A DNA stretch of 64,000 bases from Oscillospiraceae bacterium (GCA_017482385.1 JAFUNI010000022.1:108763-172762); one strand, 5' to 3'. Positions 17,877-27,681 are shown, counted from the first letter of the stretch. Numbers and translations are program-made. The notes: generated from the sequence alone by a model not told the origin.

Positions 17877-18938
17877 TTATTGCCAGAAGAACTTATAGGG
17901 CAACTGACCCTGGCCTCCGCTGACCAGATCCATAACAAATGGGATTCCGATTATCACAGCAAAGATGATTCTCACCAAAAGCGGATGTTTGGTTCTCTTT
18001 GCCACATGGCCCATAAACAGGCATCCGCATATGGAGAAGTACAAGCCAATGCGGTCCATAAATGTGAAGAAATAGCCAAGCAAGGTAATGAAAAGGCCCA
18101 AGCCATAATAAATGACCGTAAACGTATTCATATACGAATACCGGTCACCTATCTTCTTGCCGCCCCAATGACCGGAAATCAGTTTCACCGCAACCACATA
18201 CAAAGCAAGGAAACTGATTTTCAGTGGAATCAGGAAGCCGATATTCATCCGGATGTTCTTAAAATAATGCAAATATTTAGTTGCCTTCAGAAGAATAAAG
18301 CCACCGGCCAAAACCCCTGCACACAAAAACGCCAGAAACAACACCTTATGGCGCTTCCACTTGTCCTTTTGCAGGAAATCAAACACTAAATACAAAACAC
18401 CCAGCAATGCCGACTGGTGGAAAAGAAATGCCGCCACCACGCAAGCAAGGAACGGGATGTACTTTTCTTTCTGCACAAATCTTGTTCCCCAGAAAACAAT
18501 GGCAACCGCCACCATCTGTCTGACAATATTAAATGTGAAGAAATAGAAGCAAGCGTAAAAATAAATGAATGCCCACACGAAGGAAATTCTTTTTCGGAAG
18601 TCCCAAAGCCGGAACAGGATCAGCCCATTGGTGATAAAAGCAAACACCAGGAACACAAAAACCGGGGATTTGCTAAATATCTGCAAGATCTGCACAATCT
18701 TCACAAAGGTGCGTTCCGCGCCAAATACAAGGTGAGCATTTCCCCTGGCAATATGGCCAAAGTTCTCAATATATTTGGGCGTATCAATACCAACACTACT
18801 GCCTCTGATTCCCACAAATACTGACAAAATTGCAACAATCAGCCAAACATATCGCTGTTTCTGTGTGTCTTCTGCACGCTTTGCAAGGTATATGCCCCCT
18901 GCTAACAATGCAACATACAGGAAAATTGATACTACCAT
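17877..18938 (-). CDS. EpsG/Wzy-like polysaccharide polymerase
   Basis: A 353-residue protein with about ten hydrophobic segments and the EpsG-family N-terminal pattern VGIRGSSVGIDTPKYIENF, a loop found in enzymes that polymerise repeat units outside the membrane. AAAAGGAG lies before the ATG. The operon has no other polymerase candidate, which supports the assignment. It is less well conserved than enzyme genes, as is usual for Wzy. Confidence 0.78.
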   Translation of the reverse strand: MVVSIFLYVALLAGGIYLAKRAEDTQKQRYVWLIVAILSVFVGIRGSSVGIDTPKYIENFGHIARGNAHLVFGAERTFVKIVQILQIFSKSPVFVFLVFAFITNGLILFRLWDFRKRISFVWAFIYFYACFYFFTFNIVRQMVAVAIVFWGTRFVQKEKYIPFLACVVAAFLFHQSALLGVLYLVFDFLQKDKWKRHKVLFLAFLCAGVLAGGFILLKATKYLHYFKNIRMNIGFLIPLKISFLALYVVAVKLISGHWGGKKIGDRYSYMNTFTVIYYGLGLFITLLGYFFTFMDRIGLYFSICGCLFMGHVAKRTKHPLLVRIIFAVIIGIPFVMDLVSGGQGQLPYKFFWQ

Positions 18939-18991
18939 ACAAACTCCTTTTGGCCTTAGGTTATATACAGCCCTTTGCTGCGCAAACCCGC

Positions 18992-19774
18992 CTACTTTTT
19001 GCCTGTTACACTCAGGCCGCCTTGAAGCATTGCTTTATAGGCTACAGAAATACTTCTTCCTTCGTAGATTTTATGGTGGCGGATCGCATCCTGCAAGCAC
19101 CAAAGTTTCCACATACGACGGGACATCACTCTATATAGCACGCCTTGATCCCGGAGATATTTTTCGTCATAACCCGTATTCCAGCTGGAGGGTCTTTCCT
19201 CTGTCAGCTCTGCGATAAACGCCGGTAAAGCGTAGACTTTCAGTCCTTTTTGCAGGCAAGCTGCCAGGAAGAGATTGTCCTCTCCGTGGCAATGCTCTGT
19301 GCCGCCGCCAAAGCATTGGTTGAAATAAACACCGTGTTTTTGCACCACCGCGTTCCGAACAGCGACACGGGCTGTTCCGTAACGGAGGAAATTATAGAAC
19401 CGGACACGGGAGAATTTTTGAATGATCGGTCTTGTGGGGTCTTTCTCAATCAGATTGAACACCAGCACATCTGCTTCCGGGTGTTCCGCAAAGGCCTTGG
19501 TAAGAGTCTCTGCGTAGCCGTCACAATACCGCATATCATCATCGGCAAACAGGCAAATATCCCCGTCTGCGCGCATCAATGCATTGTTCCGGTTCAGACC
19601 CACACCCCGTTCCGCAAAATTCAAGTAGCGGATATTGTGTCCGTTCCACTGGAAATCTTCCACGCTGTTGCGGTCGCACTGGTTGCCCACGATGGCATCG
19701 CTTTGAATATTCATTTTTTCAAGGAGCGAATAATCGCTCTGATGCATTGCCGCAACCAAGACCTGTACCTTCAT
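18992..19774 (-). CDS. Glycosyltransferase family 2-like
   Basis: A 260-residue protein: VQVLVAAMHQSDYSLLEKMNI replaces the usual N-terminal strand, followed by GVGLNRNNALMRADGDICLFADDDMRY with a D-D-D metal site, then FNQCFGGGTEHCHGEDNLFL in the acceptor region. These are the marks of a divergent GT2 enzyme. AAGGAG precedes the ATG. It is one of four family-2-like transferases in the operon, consistent with a repeat unit of several sugars. Confidence 0.8.
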   Translation of the reverse strand: MKVQVLVAAMHQSDYSLLEKMNIQSDAIVGNQCDRNSVEDFQWNGHNIRYLNFAERGVGLNRNNALMRADGDICLFADDDMRYCDGYAETLTKAFAEHPEADVLVFNLIEKDPTRPIIQKFSRVRFYNFLRYGTARVAVRNAVVQKHGVYFNQCFGGGTEHCHGEDNLFLAACLQKGLKVYALPAFIAELTEERPSSWNTGYDEKYLRDQGVLYRVMSRRMWKLWCLQDAIRHHKIYEGRSISVAYKAMLQGGLSVTGKK

Positions 19775-19785
19775 AGGTTTTCTCC

Positions 19786-20538
19786 TTATTTGATCTTAAA
19801 TACCTTCAAAAAGCACCAAAAGCCAATGTGGAACACAGAGCGCAGCACACTCAGGTGCTCAATCTGTCTGTACAAGATCCAATGATACTTGATAACTGAC
19901 AGCTTATTGCTGGAAATGGAATTTTTCCGAATCCGGTAGCGCATCAGCACATCAGGCATACCCCAAATGTACTTTTCCTTCTTCAGCATATTCAGCCAAA
20001 GGGCATCATCATTGCGCTTACGGATATTGGGCACTTCAAACTTGCCCATCACGCCCACATTGTACATAACAGAAGAATTGCCTACAGGGCAATCCAACAG
20101 CAGGCGGTTATAGTCGGTCTTCTCCACGGTCTTGATGACCCGGTTCAGACTGTTGCTTTCCTCGTCGATCTGCTCGTAGGCAGTGCAGGAGAATGCGTAG
20201 CTGTTTTCCTGCATAAATGTGATTTGGCGCTCCAGCTTGTCCGGCATCCATAAATCATCGCTGTCGCAGAAGGCTATGTACTCTCCGCGGGCCAAACGCA
20301 TGGATTCTGTCCGGGCAACGGCAGCGCCGGAATTGGTTTCCAGGCAGTGATAGTGAATACGCTTATCCTGCTCCATCAAAGGAGCAAGCACTGCTTGGGT
20401 ATCATCTGTGGAGCAATCATCCACAATCTCAATTTCCCAGTTTTCATAGGTCTGGGCCTGAATGGATGCGATGGTTTCAGCGATAAATCTGCCGCAGTTA
20501 TAGGTGGGCATTATTACAGACACAAGTCCTTTGACCAC
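19786..20538 (-). CDS. Glycosyltransferase family 2
   Basis: GT-A transferase with LVSVIMPTYNCGRFIAETI, EIEIVDDCSTDDTQAVL, and AFCDSDDLWMPDKLERQ as the metal site. I chose the GTG at 20538 because GAGGAG lies eight bases upstream and this removes a 32-base overlap with the preceding gene; the longer frame to 20592 adds a poor-looking N-terminus. About 250 residues is normal for a short GT2 enzyme. The region after residue 200 (WILYRQIEHLSVLRSVFHIG) is hydrophobic and may touch the membrane. Confidence 0.84.
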   Translation of the reverse strand: MVKGLVSVIMPTYNCGRFIAETIASIQAQTYENWEIEIVDDCSTDDTQAVLAPLMEQDKRIHYHCLETNSGAAVARTESMRLARGEYIAFCDSDDLWMPDKLERQITFMQENSYAFSCTAYEQIDEESNSLNRVIKTVEKTDYNRLLLDCPVGNSSVMYNVGVMGKFEVPNIRKRNDDALWLNMLKKEKYIWGMPDVLMRYRIRKNSISSNKLSVIKYHWILYRQIEHLSVLRSVFHIGFWCFLKVFKIK

Positions 20539-20560
20539 GCTCTCCACTCCTCTCTGTCTC

Positions 20561-21262
20561 TTATTTGGAATAGTCCTTGCCCAGCACGGCAAAGACGGTC
20601 ATAAACATCAGCTTGATGTCACCGAAGAAACTGAAATTTTCAATAGCTTCTAAGTTGTAGCGCATTTTGTCGGGCAATACCTGCTGGGTGTAGGTCTTTT
20701 CCACATCCTCTGCCACCGCTAGCAGCTCGTCCTCGTCCTTGTACATAATGCTGGCCAGGCTGGTAACACCTGCCGGCAAAAGGAGGGTCGACTGCATCTC
20801 GGGAGTATAGGCTGCCACATACTTGGGAACTTCCGGACGGGTACCCACAAAGGTCATGGTGCCCCGGAACACATCGATCAGCTGGCACAACTCGTCCAGC
20901 CGGCATTTGCGAATGAGCTTGCCCATCCGGGTGATCCGGCTGTCGTTGCCTACTGTGACCTGGGTACCGAGCTTATCCGCATTGTTCACCATAGAACGGA
21001 ACTTAAAAATGCGGAAATGCTTGCCGTACTGGGTCACCCGCTCCTGCCGGAAAAACACCGGGCCGGTGGAATCTATCTTGATGGCCACAGCCAACACCAA
21101 AAATACCGGTGACAGGACGATCAGCATCACAGCGGACACAAAAACATCAAAGATCCGCTTCAAAACCAGACTTCCCTGCTTCTTCTTAAGATGCTCATAA
21201 TAGGGTCGGACAGCATCGGTTCGGAGCTGCTCCGGCAGTTGTTCCCATTTTTTCAAAATCAT
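20561..21262 (-). CDS. Initiating sugar-1-phosphate transferase (WcaJ/PglC family)
   Basis: Transfers a sugar phosphate from a nucleotide sugar to undecaprenyl phosphate, starting each repeat unit at the inner membrane. Family marks are the membrane-inserted helix VLKRIFDVFVSAVMLIVLSP (about 33-52), PVFFRQERVTQYGKHFRIFKFRSM, RKCRLDELCQLIDVFRGTM and FVGTRPEVPKY with the conserved Arg-Pro. At 233 residues it is the short form, without the WcaJ N-terminal membrane domain. It overlaps the upstream aminotransferase by four bases (ATGA). The PglF-like, PglE-like and PglC-like gene order suggests the first sugar is a diaminotrideoxyhexose-type residue; that is inference. Confidence 0.88.
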   Translation of the reverse strand: MILKKWEQLPEQLRTDAVRPYYEHLKKKQGSLVLKRIFDVFVSAVMLIVLSPVFLVLAVAIKIDSTGPVFFRQERVTQYGKHFRIFKFRSMVNNADKLGTQVTVGNDSRITRMGKLIRKCRLDELCQLIDVFRGTMTFVGTRPEVPKYVAAYTPEMQSTLLLPAGVTSLASIMYKDEDELLAVAEDVEKTYTQQVLPDKMRYNLEAIENFSFFGDIKLMFMTVFAVLGKDYSK

Positions 21263-22464
21263 TTCAGATACTCTTTCAAAATGTCAGTGTAGCACGCAAG
21301 AACATAGTCCACCTCTGCATCTGTCAAGCAAGTGTGCAGGGGCAATGTGATCTCATTGCAGAAGAACGCATAGGCATTGGGATAATCCTTGATATCAAAG
21401 CCCAGGTTCTTGTACGCCGTGTGCATAGGCAGGGGCTTATAATGGACATTGCAGGCAACGCCCTGCTCTGCCATCTTAACAATGATATCCCGGCGCTGTT
21501 GATCTGTAATACCGGGAATCCGGGTGATGTACAGGTGACCTGAGGACTGCCGGGTATCGGTGTAATGCGGCAGCACTTCCACACCCAAGGGTTTCAGCGC
21601 TGCATCATACTTGCCGATGATCTCCTTGCGGCGCTTCAACATCTGAGGATAGCGCTCAAACTGCTTCAAGCCGATAGCAGCCACAATATCGGTCATATTG
21701 CACTTATACCAAGTGCCCACAACATCGTATTCCCATGCGCCCAGCTGGGTCTTGGCCAAGGCATCCTTGGACTGACCGTGCAGGGACAGCAGCTGCAGCT
21801 GCTTATAAATCTTCTCGTTGTCAATACCGGGCAGGTTGCGCCAGGTAAGTGCGCCACCTTCTGCGGTGGTGAAATTCTTCACCGCATGGAAGGAGAAAGA
21901 GGAAAAGTCTGCAATACTACCGGTCATTTTGCCCTTCCAGCTGGCGCCGAAGGAATGGGCAGTATCCGCCATAATGGCTACCCGGCCAAGGGCCTCCTGG
22001 ATGCTGCCATTGGGGACAAACATTGCTTTTTTCGCTTCGACGATGGAGAAAAGCTTCTCGTAATCGCAGGGAACACCACCCAAATCCACAGGAATAATGG
22101 CCTTGGTTTTAGAGGTGATGGCAGCCTCAACGGCATCATAGTCCATCTCGGTACTGCCGGGCTGGGTGTCCACCAGCACGATCTTTGCGCCTACATGGGC
22201 GATCACAGAAGCGGATGCGGTGTAGGTATAGGCCGATGTGATCACCTCATCCCCAGGGCCAACGCCCAATACCCGCAAAGCCATTTCTGCGCAGGCAGTC
22301 TGGGAGTTCAAGCACACACATTTTTCTGTGCCCACATAATCAGCGATGCACTGCTCTAACTTTTTTGTGCGGGGGCCGGTGGTGATCCAATCGGAACGCA
22401 AGGCTTCCGCAACTTCCTGAATCTCTAACTCCGTAATATCCGGAGGAGAAAACGAAATCTTCAT
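21259..22464 (-). CDS. DegT/DnrJ/EryC1/StrS aminotransferase (PglE-like)
   Basis: A 401-residue PLP aminotransferase. It has FSPPDITELEIQEVAEAL, the SDWITTGPRTKKLE block common in this family, PGDEVITSAYTYTASA, IMADTAHSFGASWKGK, and FSFHAVKNFTTAEGGAL with the PLP lysine intact. It lies directly after the FlaA1/PglF-type dehydratase gene, so it should aminate that enzyme's 4-keto product at C4. AGGAG precedes the ATG; the stop overlaps the next start. Confidence 0.88.
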   Translation of the reverse strand: MKISFSPPDITELEIQEVAEALRSDWITTGPRTKKLEQCIADYVGTEKCVCLNSQTACAEMALRVLGVGPGDEVITSAYTYTASASVIAHVGAKIVLVDTQPGSTEMDYDAVEAAITSKTKAIIPVDLGGVPCDYEKLFSIVEAKKAMFVPNGSIQEALGRVAIMADTAHSFGASWKGKMTGSIADFSSFSFHAVKNFTTAEGGALTWRNLPGIDNEKIYKQLQLLSLHGQSKDALAKTQLGAWEYDVVGTWYKCNMTDIVAAIGLKQFERYPQMLKRRKEIIGKYDAALKPLGVEVLPHYTDTRQSSGHLYITRIPGITDQQRRDIIVKMAEQGVACNVHYKPLPMHTAYKNLGFDIKDYPNAYAFFCNEITLPLHTCLTDAEVDYVLACYTDILKEYLK

Positions 22465-22509
22465 AAGCGATCTCTCCTAATATATCTGTATGGCGATCCT
22501 TAACAGACC

Positions 22510-24612
22510 TTAAACCTGTACAGTTTCCTTCTTCTCTATTTGCCGCATTTGTTCTTTATAGGCCTGGGTTTTTTCCGCAGAGCCGTGGCTGCCGGCAGGA
22601 TGGTAGGTAGGCACCACCTCTGCCACCATCTGACGGATCAGACTGTTTTTGCCTGCATAAGCCGCATCCATCAAAGTATGCAGCTGGGGCAGGAACGCAT
22701 CTGTGTCAAAGGGAATGGGACAACCAATGTGGATCAGATGATTGGGCGTGGTCATCAGGCCTTCCTCACTCATCAGTTTTTCCTCATAAAGCTTTTCGCC
22801 GGGGCGCAGACCCGTATAAGTGATCTGAATGTCCTCATCCGGTTTGAGGCCGGACAGGCGAATCAAATTCCGGGCCAGGGCATCGATCTTCACAGGAGAA
22901 CCCATATCCAAGACGAAAATCTCACCGCCGTTGGCATAGGTACCTGCCTGCAGCACCAAAGATGCTGCCTCGGGAATGGTCATAAAGTAACGGATGATGT
23001 CCGGATGGGTCACTGTCACAGGGCCACCCTTGGCGATCTGCTCCTTAAAACGGGGGATCACAGAGCCGTTACTGCCCAAAACATTGCCAAAACGCACCGC
23101 CACAAACTCCGTCTTGGGGTAATCGGTACCCGCAGGAACTTTATGGAACAGCTGCACATTCTCATCCTCTGCGTGGAGGTTGATAGGCGGCATATCAAAA
23201 GCCTTGCCTTCCTTCACCTTCCGGTCAAAGGTCTGGATGATCATTTCGCAAAGCCGCTTGGACGCGCCCATAATGTTGGTGGGATTCACCGCCTTATCGG
23301 TAGACACCAACACAAAGCGCTTACAGCCGTAGAGCATTGCGGCATACGCGGTCTTGTAGGTACCGATGGCATTGTTCTTAATAGCCTCGCAGGGGCTGTC
23401 TTCCATCAGCGGCACATGCTTATGGGCTGCAGCATGGTAGACGATCTCCGGCCGATACTGGGAGAAAATCTGATTCAGACGCCGGCTGTCCCGGACAGAG
23501 CCGATCAGCACCTCTAAATTCAGATGGGGATACTTATCCCGCAGCTCCAGACCGATGGCGTGGGCATTGTTCTCATAAATGTCCAGCACGATCAGCAGCT
23601 TGGGGTTGTTCTTTGCAATCTGTCGGCAAAGCTCGCTGCCGATACTGCCGCCACCGCCGGTCACCATAACCACCTTGCCGGTAAGGAAGCGGTAAATCTC
23701 GCTCATATCTACCTGAATGGGATCACGGCCCAGCAGGTCCTCCACTTCCACATCCTTCAAAGCGTCCATGCTTAGCTGTCCGGACACGATCTGTGTCACG
23801 CCGGGCAGATTCTTCAGCTCGCAGCCAGTCTCCTTGCAGATGTCCAGGATGTCCCGGCGCTCTGTGGGCGTAGCGGAAGGAATGGTCAAATAGATCTTTT
23901 CGATGCGGTACTTCTTTACATTCAGGAGAATATCCTCCTGGCCACCCACGATGGGTACGTCGTCAATATATCTGCCCCATTTATTGGGGTTGTCATCAAT
24001 GATGCAGCAAACCCGCTCGTTAATATCAGCAGATTGATGCATATTCCGCATGATCATTTGGCCTGCAGCACCTGCGCCGATGAGCATTACCCGGCTGGCA
24101 GGGGTTTGGTCGCTTCCCCATCTCTTCTTCTCCAGCAGGACAAACCGGTAAGCAAAACGAATGCCGAAGGTCAGCAGGAACTGGGCACCCATACCGATCA
24201 CATAGTAGGAATAGGGCATACGCCGGCCAGGCAGACCCTGTCCGAACAGGATCGTAATCGCCGCCGCATGGAACAAGGTTGTGATCAGATTGGCGATCAG
24301 AATGTGCTTAAACTCGTTGTAGCTGGCAAACCGCCACATACTTTGGTACAAATGCAGTACCCAGAAAACCACCACGCAGCAAACCGTGTAAATGGGAACG
24401 AATTTCTGCCAAGCCACCAAATACTGGGGCTCAATTTCAGAAAATGTGCAATCAAACCGGATCCACAGTGCAAAGAAATATGCGCCATTGGTCACTGCAA
24501 TATCATAAGCAAGCAACAGCAGTACTATCAAATGCCAATGCTCGATAAAATAGGGCTGTCTCTTGATCAAGGGATCTCCCTTATGCTTTATAATTTTGCG
24601 TCTTTCCTTCAT
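22510..24612 (-). CDS. Membrane-bound NDP-sugar 4,6-dehydratase (FlaA1/CapD/PglF type)
   Basis: A 700-residue protein with four N-terminal hydrophobic segments (about residues 25-160), a first Rossmann domain with VMLIGAGAAGQMIMRN, and a C-terminal dehydratase domain with VMVTGGGGSIGSELCRQ, YHAAAHKHVPLMED and STDKAVNPTNIMGASKRL. This is the layout of membrane UDP-N-acetylhexosamine 4,6-dehydratases. The active-site Tyr is replaced by Met, as usual for this branch. AAAGGAG precedes the start. It makes the 4-keto sugar for the following aminotransferase. Confidence 0.9.
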   Translation of the reverse strand: MKERRKIIKHKGDPLIKRQPYFIEHWHLIVLLLLAYDIAVTNGAYFFALWIRFDCTFSEIEPQYLVAWQKFVPIYTVCCVVVFWVLHLYQSMWRFASYNEFKHILIANLITTLFHAAAITILFGQGLPGRRMPYSYYVIGMGAQFLLTFGIRFAYRFVLLEKKRWGSDQTPASRVMLIGAGAAGQMIMRNMHQSADINERVCCIIDDNPNKWGRYIDDVPIVGGQEDILLNVKKYRIEKIYLTIPSATPTERRDILDICKETGCELKNLPGVTQIVSGQLSMDALKDVEVEDLLGRDPIQVDMSEIYRFLTGKVVMVTGGGGSIGSELCRQIAKNNPKLLIVLDIYENNAHAIGLELRDKYPHLNLEVLIGSVRDSRRLNQIFSQYRPEIVYHAAAHKHVPLMEDSPCEAIKNNAIGTYKTAYAAMLYGCKRFVLVSTDKAVNPTNIMGASKRLCEMIIQTFDRKVKEGKAFDMPPINLHAEDENVQLFHKVPAGTDYPKTEFVAVRFGNVLGSNGSVIPRFKEQIAKGGPVTVTHPDIIRYFMTIPEAASLVLQAGTYANGGEIFVLDMGSPVKIDALARNLIRLSGLKPDEDIQITYTGLRPGEKLYEEKLMSEEGLMTTPNHLIHIGCPIPFDTDAFLPQLHTLMDAAYAGKNSLIRQMVAEVVPTYHPAGSHGSAEKTQAYKEQMRQIEKKETVQV

Positions 24613-24666
24613 AGAGTACTCCTTTTCCTGCTATGGGGCGGCTATATTCACAAGCCGCTGCTCAAA

Positions 24667-26160
24667 TTAAGGGGTTACAGTTTTTCCGTCAACCAGATCC
24701 ATGATCAGTTGCTTTGCTTTATCTACGGACTCTTGATGCGGGAACATCATATAGGCCGATGCGCCGCCTGCGGCAGGAGATTTTTCATAACCGCCGGAAC
24801 CGGTAACACTGTAAGACACCACATTCCAGGAGCCGCCTTCAGCCAGCTGTCGAGAAACCAAATCGCCAATCACATTCATAGGAACAGTCATTTCCATACT
24901 GCCCGCAACCGCTTCCAAAATCTGGGTGTAATTGGTCAGCAGCTTGGGGGACATTGCTTTGTCAATGACAGCCTTGATCACAGCCATCTGATTCTTGCCC
25001 CGTTGATTATCACCGCTGGCAAAAGCATGACGAATCCGACAGAAGGCCAAAGCCTCCTCACCGTTAAGTTGGTTGATGCCCTTGGTAAAGCTATACTTCT
25101 TTCCGCCTACACTTTCGCTGAAACTGTACTCAGAATTCACAGAAATGCCATCCAACGCATCTACGATTTCCTTAAAACCGCCGAAATTGACCTTGAAATA
25201 GTAGTTGATATCAATGCCGTACAGGTTGCTCAGGGTCTCCCGGCTGGCATTGGGGCCGCCAAGGCCGGCGTGGGTCAGCTTATCCTTTTTGCCATCAAGG
25301 GACTTCTGGGGAGAGCTGATTTCTACATAATAATCCCGAGGCGTATTTACCAACAGGATCTGCCTTGTTTTGGGATTCACAACCGCAACAATGTTTACAT
25401 CGGAACGGCCTTTGACAGAGACCTTTCCGCCTCTCGTGTCAATACCGCTGATGTATATCGCAAAAGAATCCTTCAGGGAAGTGTAATCAGGCTTGACTGT
25501 TTCTCCACCGTTTGCGTCATTCTCTGTTTTAATCTCCACGCTGTGGGCAAAAACCTCCCGGATCTTATCCAGCTTTTCCGAATAACCGGGTATATCCTCC
25601 AGCAGTTGCAACACTGCATGGTTCACAATCATAGCGTCCGTATCGCTCTTCAGCAGCGCATCCACTAATTCAACCGGGCTCTCATATTCCTTGCAGGCGA
25701 TCTCAGCCTTCAGCTCTTTGTTCAGTTTTTCCACCACACTGTCGGTAGCCTGACGGTCCATACTGGTCAAAATACCGAATTGGAATTGACCTGCGTTTTC
25801 AGCGTTCAGCTCCCGGTCATCGTCGCCGCGCATATAAACACCCATCTGCACAGTTTCTGTATCGCCTGCAGAAATGTCGTTCAAGGTGCTCACAGCTTTC
25901 CAAACATAGAACGAGCCTACGCACATCACGGCAATGCCGATGACCGCCAAAACAATTCCCAGAGTCATCCGAACCTTACCGCGGCCGGACCAGGTCAACA
26001 CGATCACCAGCGCTGTCAGCAGTACCATAAGGACACCAATCAATGTTACCACTGTAGTGGGAAGCATCTGCAGTTTCCACAGGCCAATGAACAGAACCGC
26101 TGCTGCAATGGCAAACAGGCCGCCCAAAACCTTTCCTAACACAAATTTAAGCGTTTTCAT
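24667..26160 (-). CDS. LytR-CpsA-Psr (LCP) family ligase
   Basis: First gene of the polysaccharide operon. LCP enzymes move undecaprenyl-linked polymers onto peptidoglycan. The 497-residue protein has hydrophobic N-terminal segments (about 8-100) and an extracellular LCP domain from about residue 210: ISGIDTRG, VNTPRDYYV, GIDINYYFKVNFGGFKEIVDALDGI, and NGEEALAFCRIRHAFASGDNQRGKNQM with the conserved arginines. A region between residues 100 and 210 may be a separate extracytoplasmic module. AAGGAAG precedes the ATG, and a strong promoter lies about 80 bases upstream. Confidence 0.9.
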   Translation of the reverse strand: MKTLKFVLGKVLGGLFAIAAAVLFIGLWKLQMLPTTVVTLIGVLMVLLTALVIVLTWSGRGKVRMTLGIVLAVIGIAVMCVGSFYVWKAVSTLNDISAGDTETVQMGVYMRGDDDRELNAENAGQFQFGILTSMDRQATDSVVEKLNKELKAEIACKEYESPVELVDALLKSDTDAMIVNHAVLQLLEDIPGYSEKLDKIREVFAHSVEIKTENDANGGETVKPDYTSLKDSFAIYISGIDTRGGKVSVKGRSDVNIVAVVNPKTRQILLVNTPRDYYVEISSPQKSLDGKKDKLTHAGLGGPNASRETLSNLYGIDINYYFKVNFGGFKEIVDALDGISVNSEYSFSESVGGKKYSFTKGINQLNGEEALAFCRIRHAFASGDNQRGKNQMAVIKAVIDKAMSPKLLTNYTQILEAVAGSMEMTVPMNVIGDLVSRQLAEGGSWNVVSYSVTGSGGYEKSPAAGGASAYMMFPHQESVDKAKQLIMDLVDGKTVTP

Positions 26161-26235
26161 AAAACTTCCTTCTTTATTTTATAATCTTTTTGTGTCGAGG
26201 GCATTATTACCCATACTTATCCTTATACAAAAACC

Positions 26236-26263
26236 ATTATACTCAAAATTCAAAAAAAGTCAA
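26236..26263 (-). promoter_or_regulatory. Promoter of the polysaccharide operon
   Basis: On the minus strand, TTGACT and TATAAT are separated by 16 bases, about 75 bases before the LCP start codon. No other comparably strong promoter was seen inside the operon, whose gene gaps are mostly under 60 bases. Confidence 0.7.
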
Positions 26264-26358
26264 TGAATTTTGCCAAAAACACCCCTTGACAGATTTCTCC
26301 GAAAAAGGTGTGCAATAACAATATTTTTTCAGCGGTTTTATCCGCGATTTGCAACAAT

Positions 26359-26391
26359 ATTACCCCGCAGTCTGCCTGACTGCGGGGTAAT
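26359..26391. terminator. Strong hairpin between NahK-like gene and polysaccharide promoter
   Basis: Fourteen-base stem ATTACCCCGCAGTC/GACTGCGGGGTAAT with a five-base loop; the plus-strand side is followed by a T run. It probably ends transcription of the minus-strand kinase gene before the next promoter, although the T run is on the opposite side. Confidence 0.65.
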
Positions 26392-26419
26392 GAATTTTTT
26401 TGCAAAATATAGAATATTT

Positions 26420-27544
26420 TTACACTTTCTTCACGCAATCCCCAATGATTTTTTCCATCTGGGGAAGTTTCTGCAGCACATCCTTGGCCAAGGCGATCTG
26501 ACAGCGGGTACGCACCAAATTGTGCTCGGCATAATTGGTTTTGAAGTACACATCGCCAGCTATGTAGTCTGCCAAAAAACGGGTCGCTAACTCACAGGTA
26601 AGCGCCAGGCAGCTCAGTGCCAGGGTATCGATCTCCGGCTTGGTCAGAGATTTGGCTGTCTTGCTAAGGAATCCCTCAGCAAAAGCACGGAAAATATCCA
26701 TATTTACACCGGCTTTTTCCGCTTCGGGGCTGTCCTCTTCCACCAAATTGGCGGCAAAGCGCACTGCATCACCAAAATCGTGTCCCACTAAGCCGGGCAT
26801 GACCGTATCCAAGTCGATAACCACCAACGCATCGTCGGTTTCCTGGTCAAACAGCACATTGTTGATCTTGGTATCGTTGTGGGTAACACGCAGAGGAAGT
26901 ACTCCGTCCAGCTGCAATTGGGTCAGCTTGCAAGCCTGGTCTTTTACACTTCGAAGCCAGGCAATTTCTTCCTGCACTTCCTTCACGCGGCCCACAGGAT
27001 CGGCAGTCACCTGTTCCTCCAACTGCTCATAGCGCTTGATAGTATTGTGAAAATCCGGAATCGTTTCGCTAAGCTGAGAGGCATCAAAATCCGACAGCAT
27101 CATTTGAAAATCGCCAAAGGCCAAACCGGCGTTATAGATAACGCGCAGATTATCTGTGGCAGAATATGTGACAGAGGGGATAAAGTTAAACAGACGCCAA
27201 AAACCGCTTTTGTCAAAAATGTAGGTTTTTCTGTCATGGGTATGGTGGAAATGGAGGGCACGGCGGTCCGGATCCTTGGCATGGATATACTCCGTAACCT
27301 TGTCAATATTGTTCATCACCTGCACAGGATTTTTAAACGCAAAGGTGTTCACAGACTGAACAATATAGGATTTCAGCCGTGTTTTTCCGGGGTTCTTAGG
27401 GTCCTCCCCTTCAAACGTCACCTTGTAGGTCTTATTTACATTGCCGACCTTGATCTCCTCACAGAACTGATACTGTCCGGGAATCCGGAAATGACGGCAA
27501 ACCTCAATCAGCTTTTTGTCCAAAAGTTCTTTTTGATTACTCAC
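26420..27544 (-). CDS. Phosphotransferase, N-acetylhexosamine 1-kinase-like
   Basis: A 374-residue member of the aminoglycoside/choline phosphotransferase fold. The active-site loop reads RVTHNDTKINNVLFD and the metal-binding segment VVIDLDTVMPG; this pair, with FWRLFNFIPSV earlier, is what I associate with NahK-type N-acetylhexosamine 1-kinases of the lacto-N-biose pathway. Start is GTG with AAGGA about ten bases upstream. It lies downstream of glmM and a left-handed beta-helix gene but has its own promoter, so amino-sugar salvage to GlcNAc-1-P or GalNAc-1-P is likely. Substrate is inferred. Confidence 0.75.
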   Translation of the reverse strand: MSNQKELLDKKLIEVCRHFRIPGQYQFCEEIKVGNVNKTYKVTFEGEDPKNPGKTRLKSYIVQSVNTFAFKNPVQVMNNIDKVTEYIHAKDPDRRALHFHHTHDRKTYIFDKSGFWRLFNFIPSVTYSATDNLRVIYNAGLAFGDFQMMLSDFDASQLSETIPDFHNTIKRYEQLEEQVTADPVGRVKEVQEEIAWLRSVKDQACKLTQLQLDGVLPLRVTHNDTKINNVLFDQETDDALVVIDLDTVMPGLVGHDFGDAVRFAANLVEEDSPEAEKAGVNMDIFRAFAEGFLSKTAKSLTKPEIDTLALSCLALTCELATRFLADYIAGDVYFKTNYAEHNLVRTRCQIALAKDVLQKLPQMEKIIGDCVKKV

Positions 27545-27643
27545 GTCCCGCGGTCCTTTCTATGTTTTTTTCATATACGGCAACTGGGAAACATAGTACA
27601 AAAGTGGACATAACTGTATATGCCCACTCTTGCAACTGTATTC

Positions 27644-27672
27644 ACTATAGCATAGTTTTTATGCTTTCGCAA
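27644..27672 (-). promoter_or_regulatory. Promoter upstream of the NahK-like kinase
   Basis: Minus-strand TTGCGA and TATAGT with a 17-base spacer, about 100 bases before the kinase GTG. The -35 element lies inside the terminator hairpin of the upstream glmM gene. Confidence 0.6.
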
Positions 27673-27681
27673 GCATAAAAA
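27656..27681 (-). terminator. Terminator after glmM, overlapping a promoter
   Basis: Inverted repeat TTTTTATGCTT/AAGCATAAAAA with loop TCGC. It lies about 45 bases past the glmM stop and overlaps the -35 box of the next promoter. Confidence 0.55.

Noticed and set aside
24034-25668. Plus-strand frame of 544 codons antisense to the LCP and PglF-like genes
   Set aside because: Low-complexity His/Gln-rich translation typical of antisense frames; both genes beneath it are well supported.
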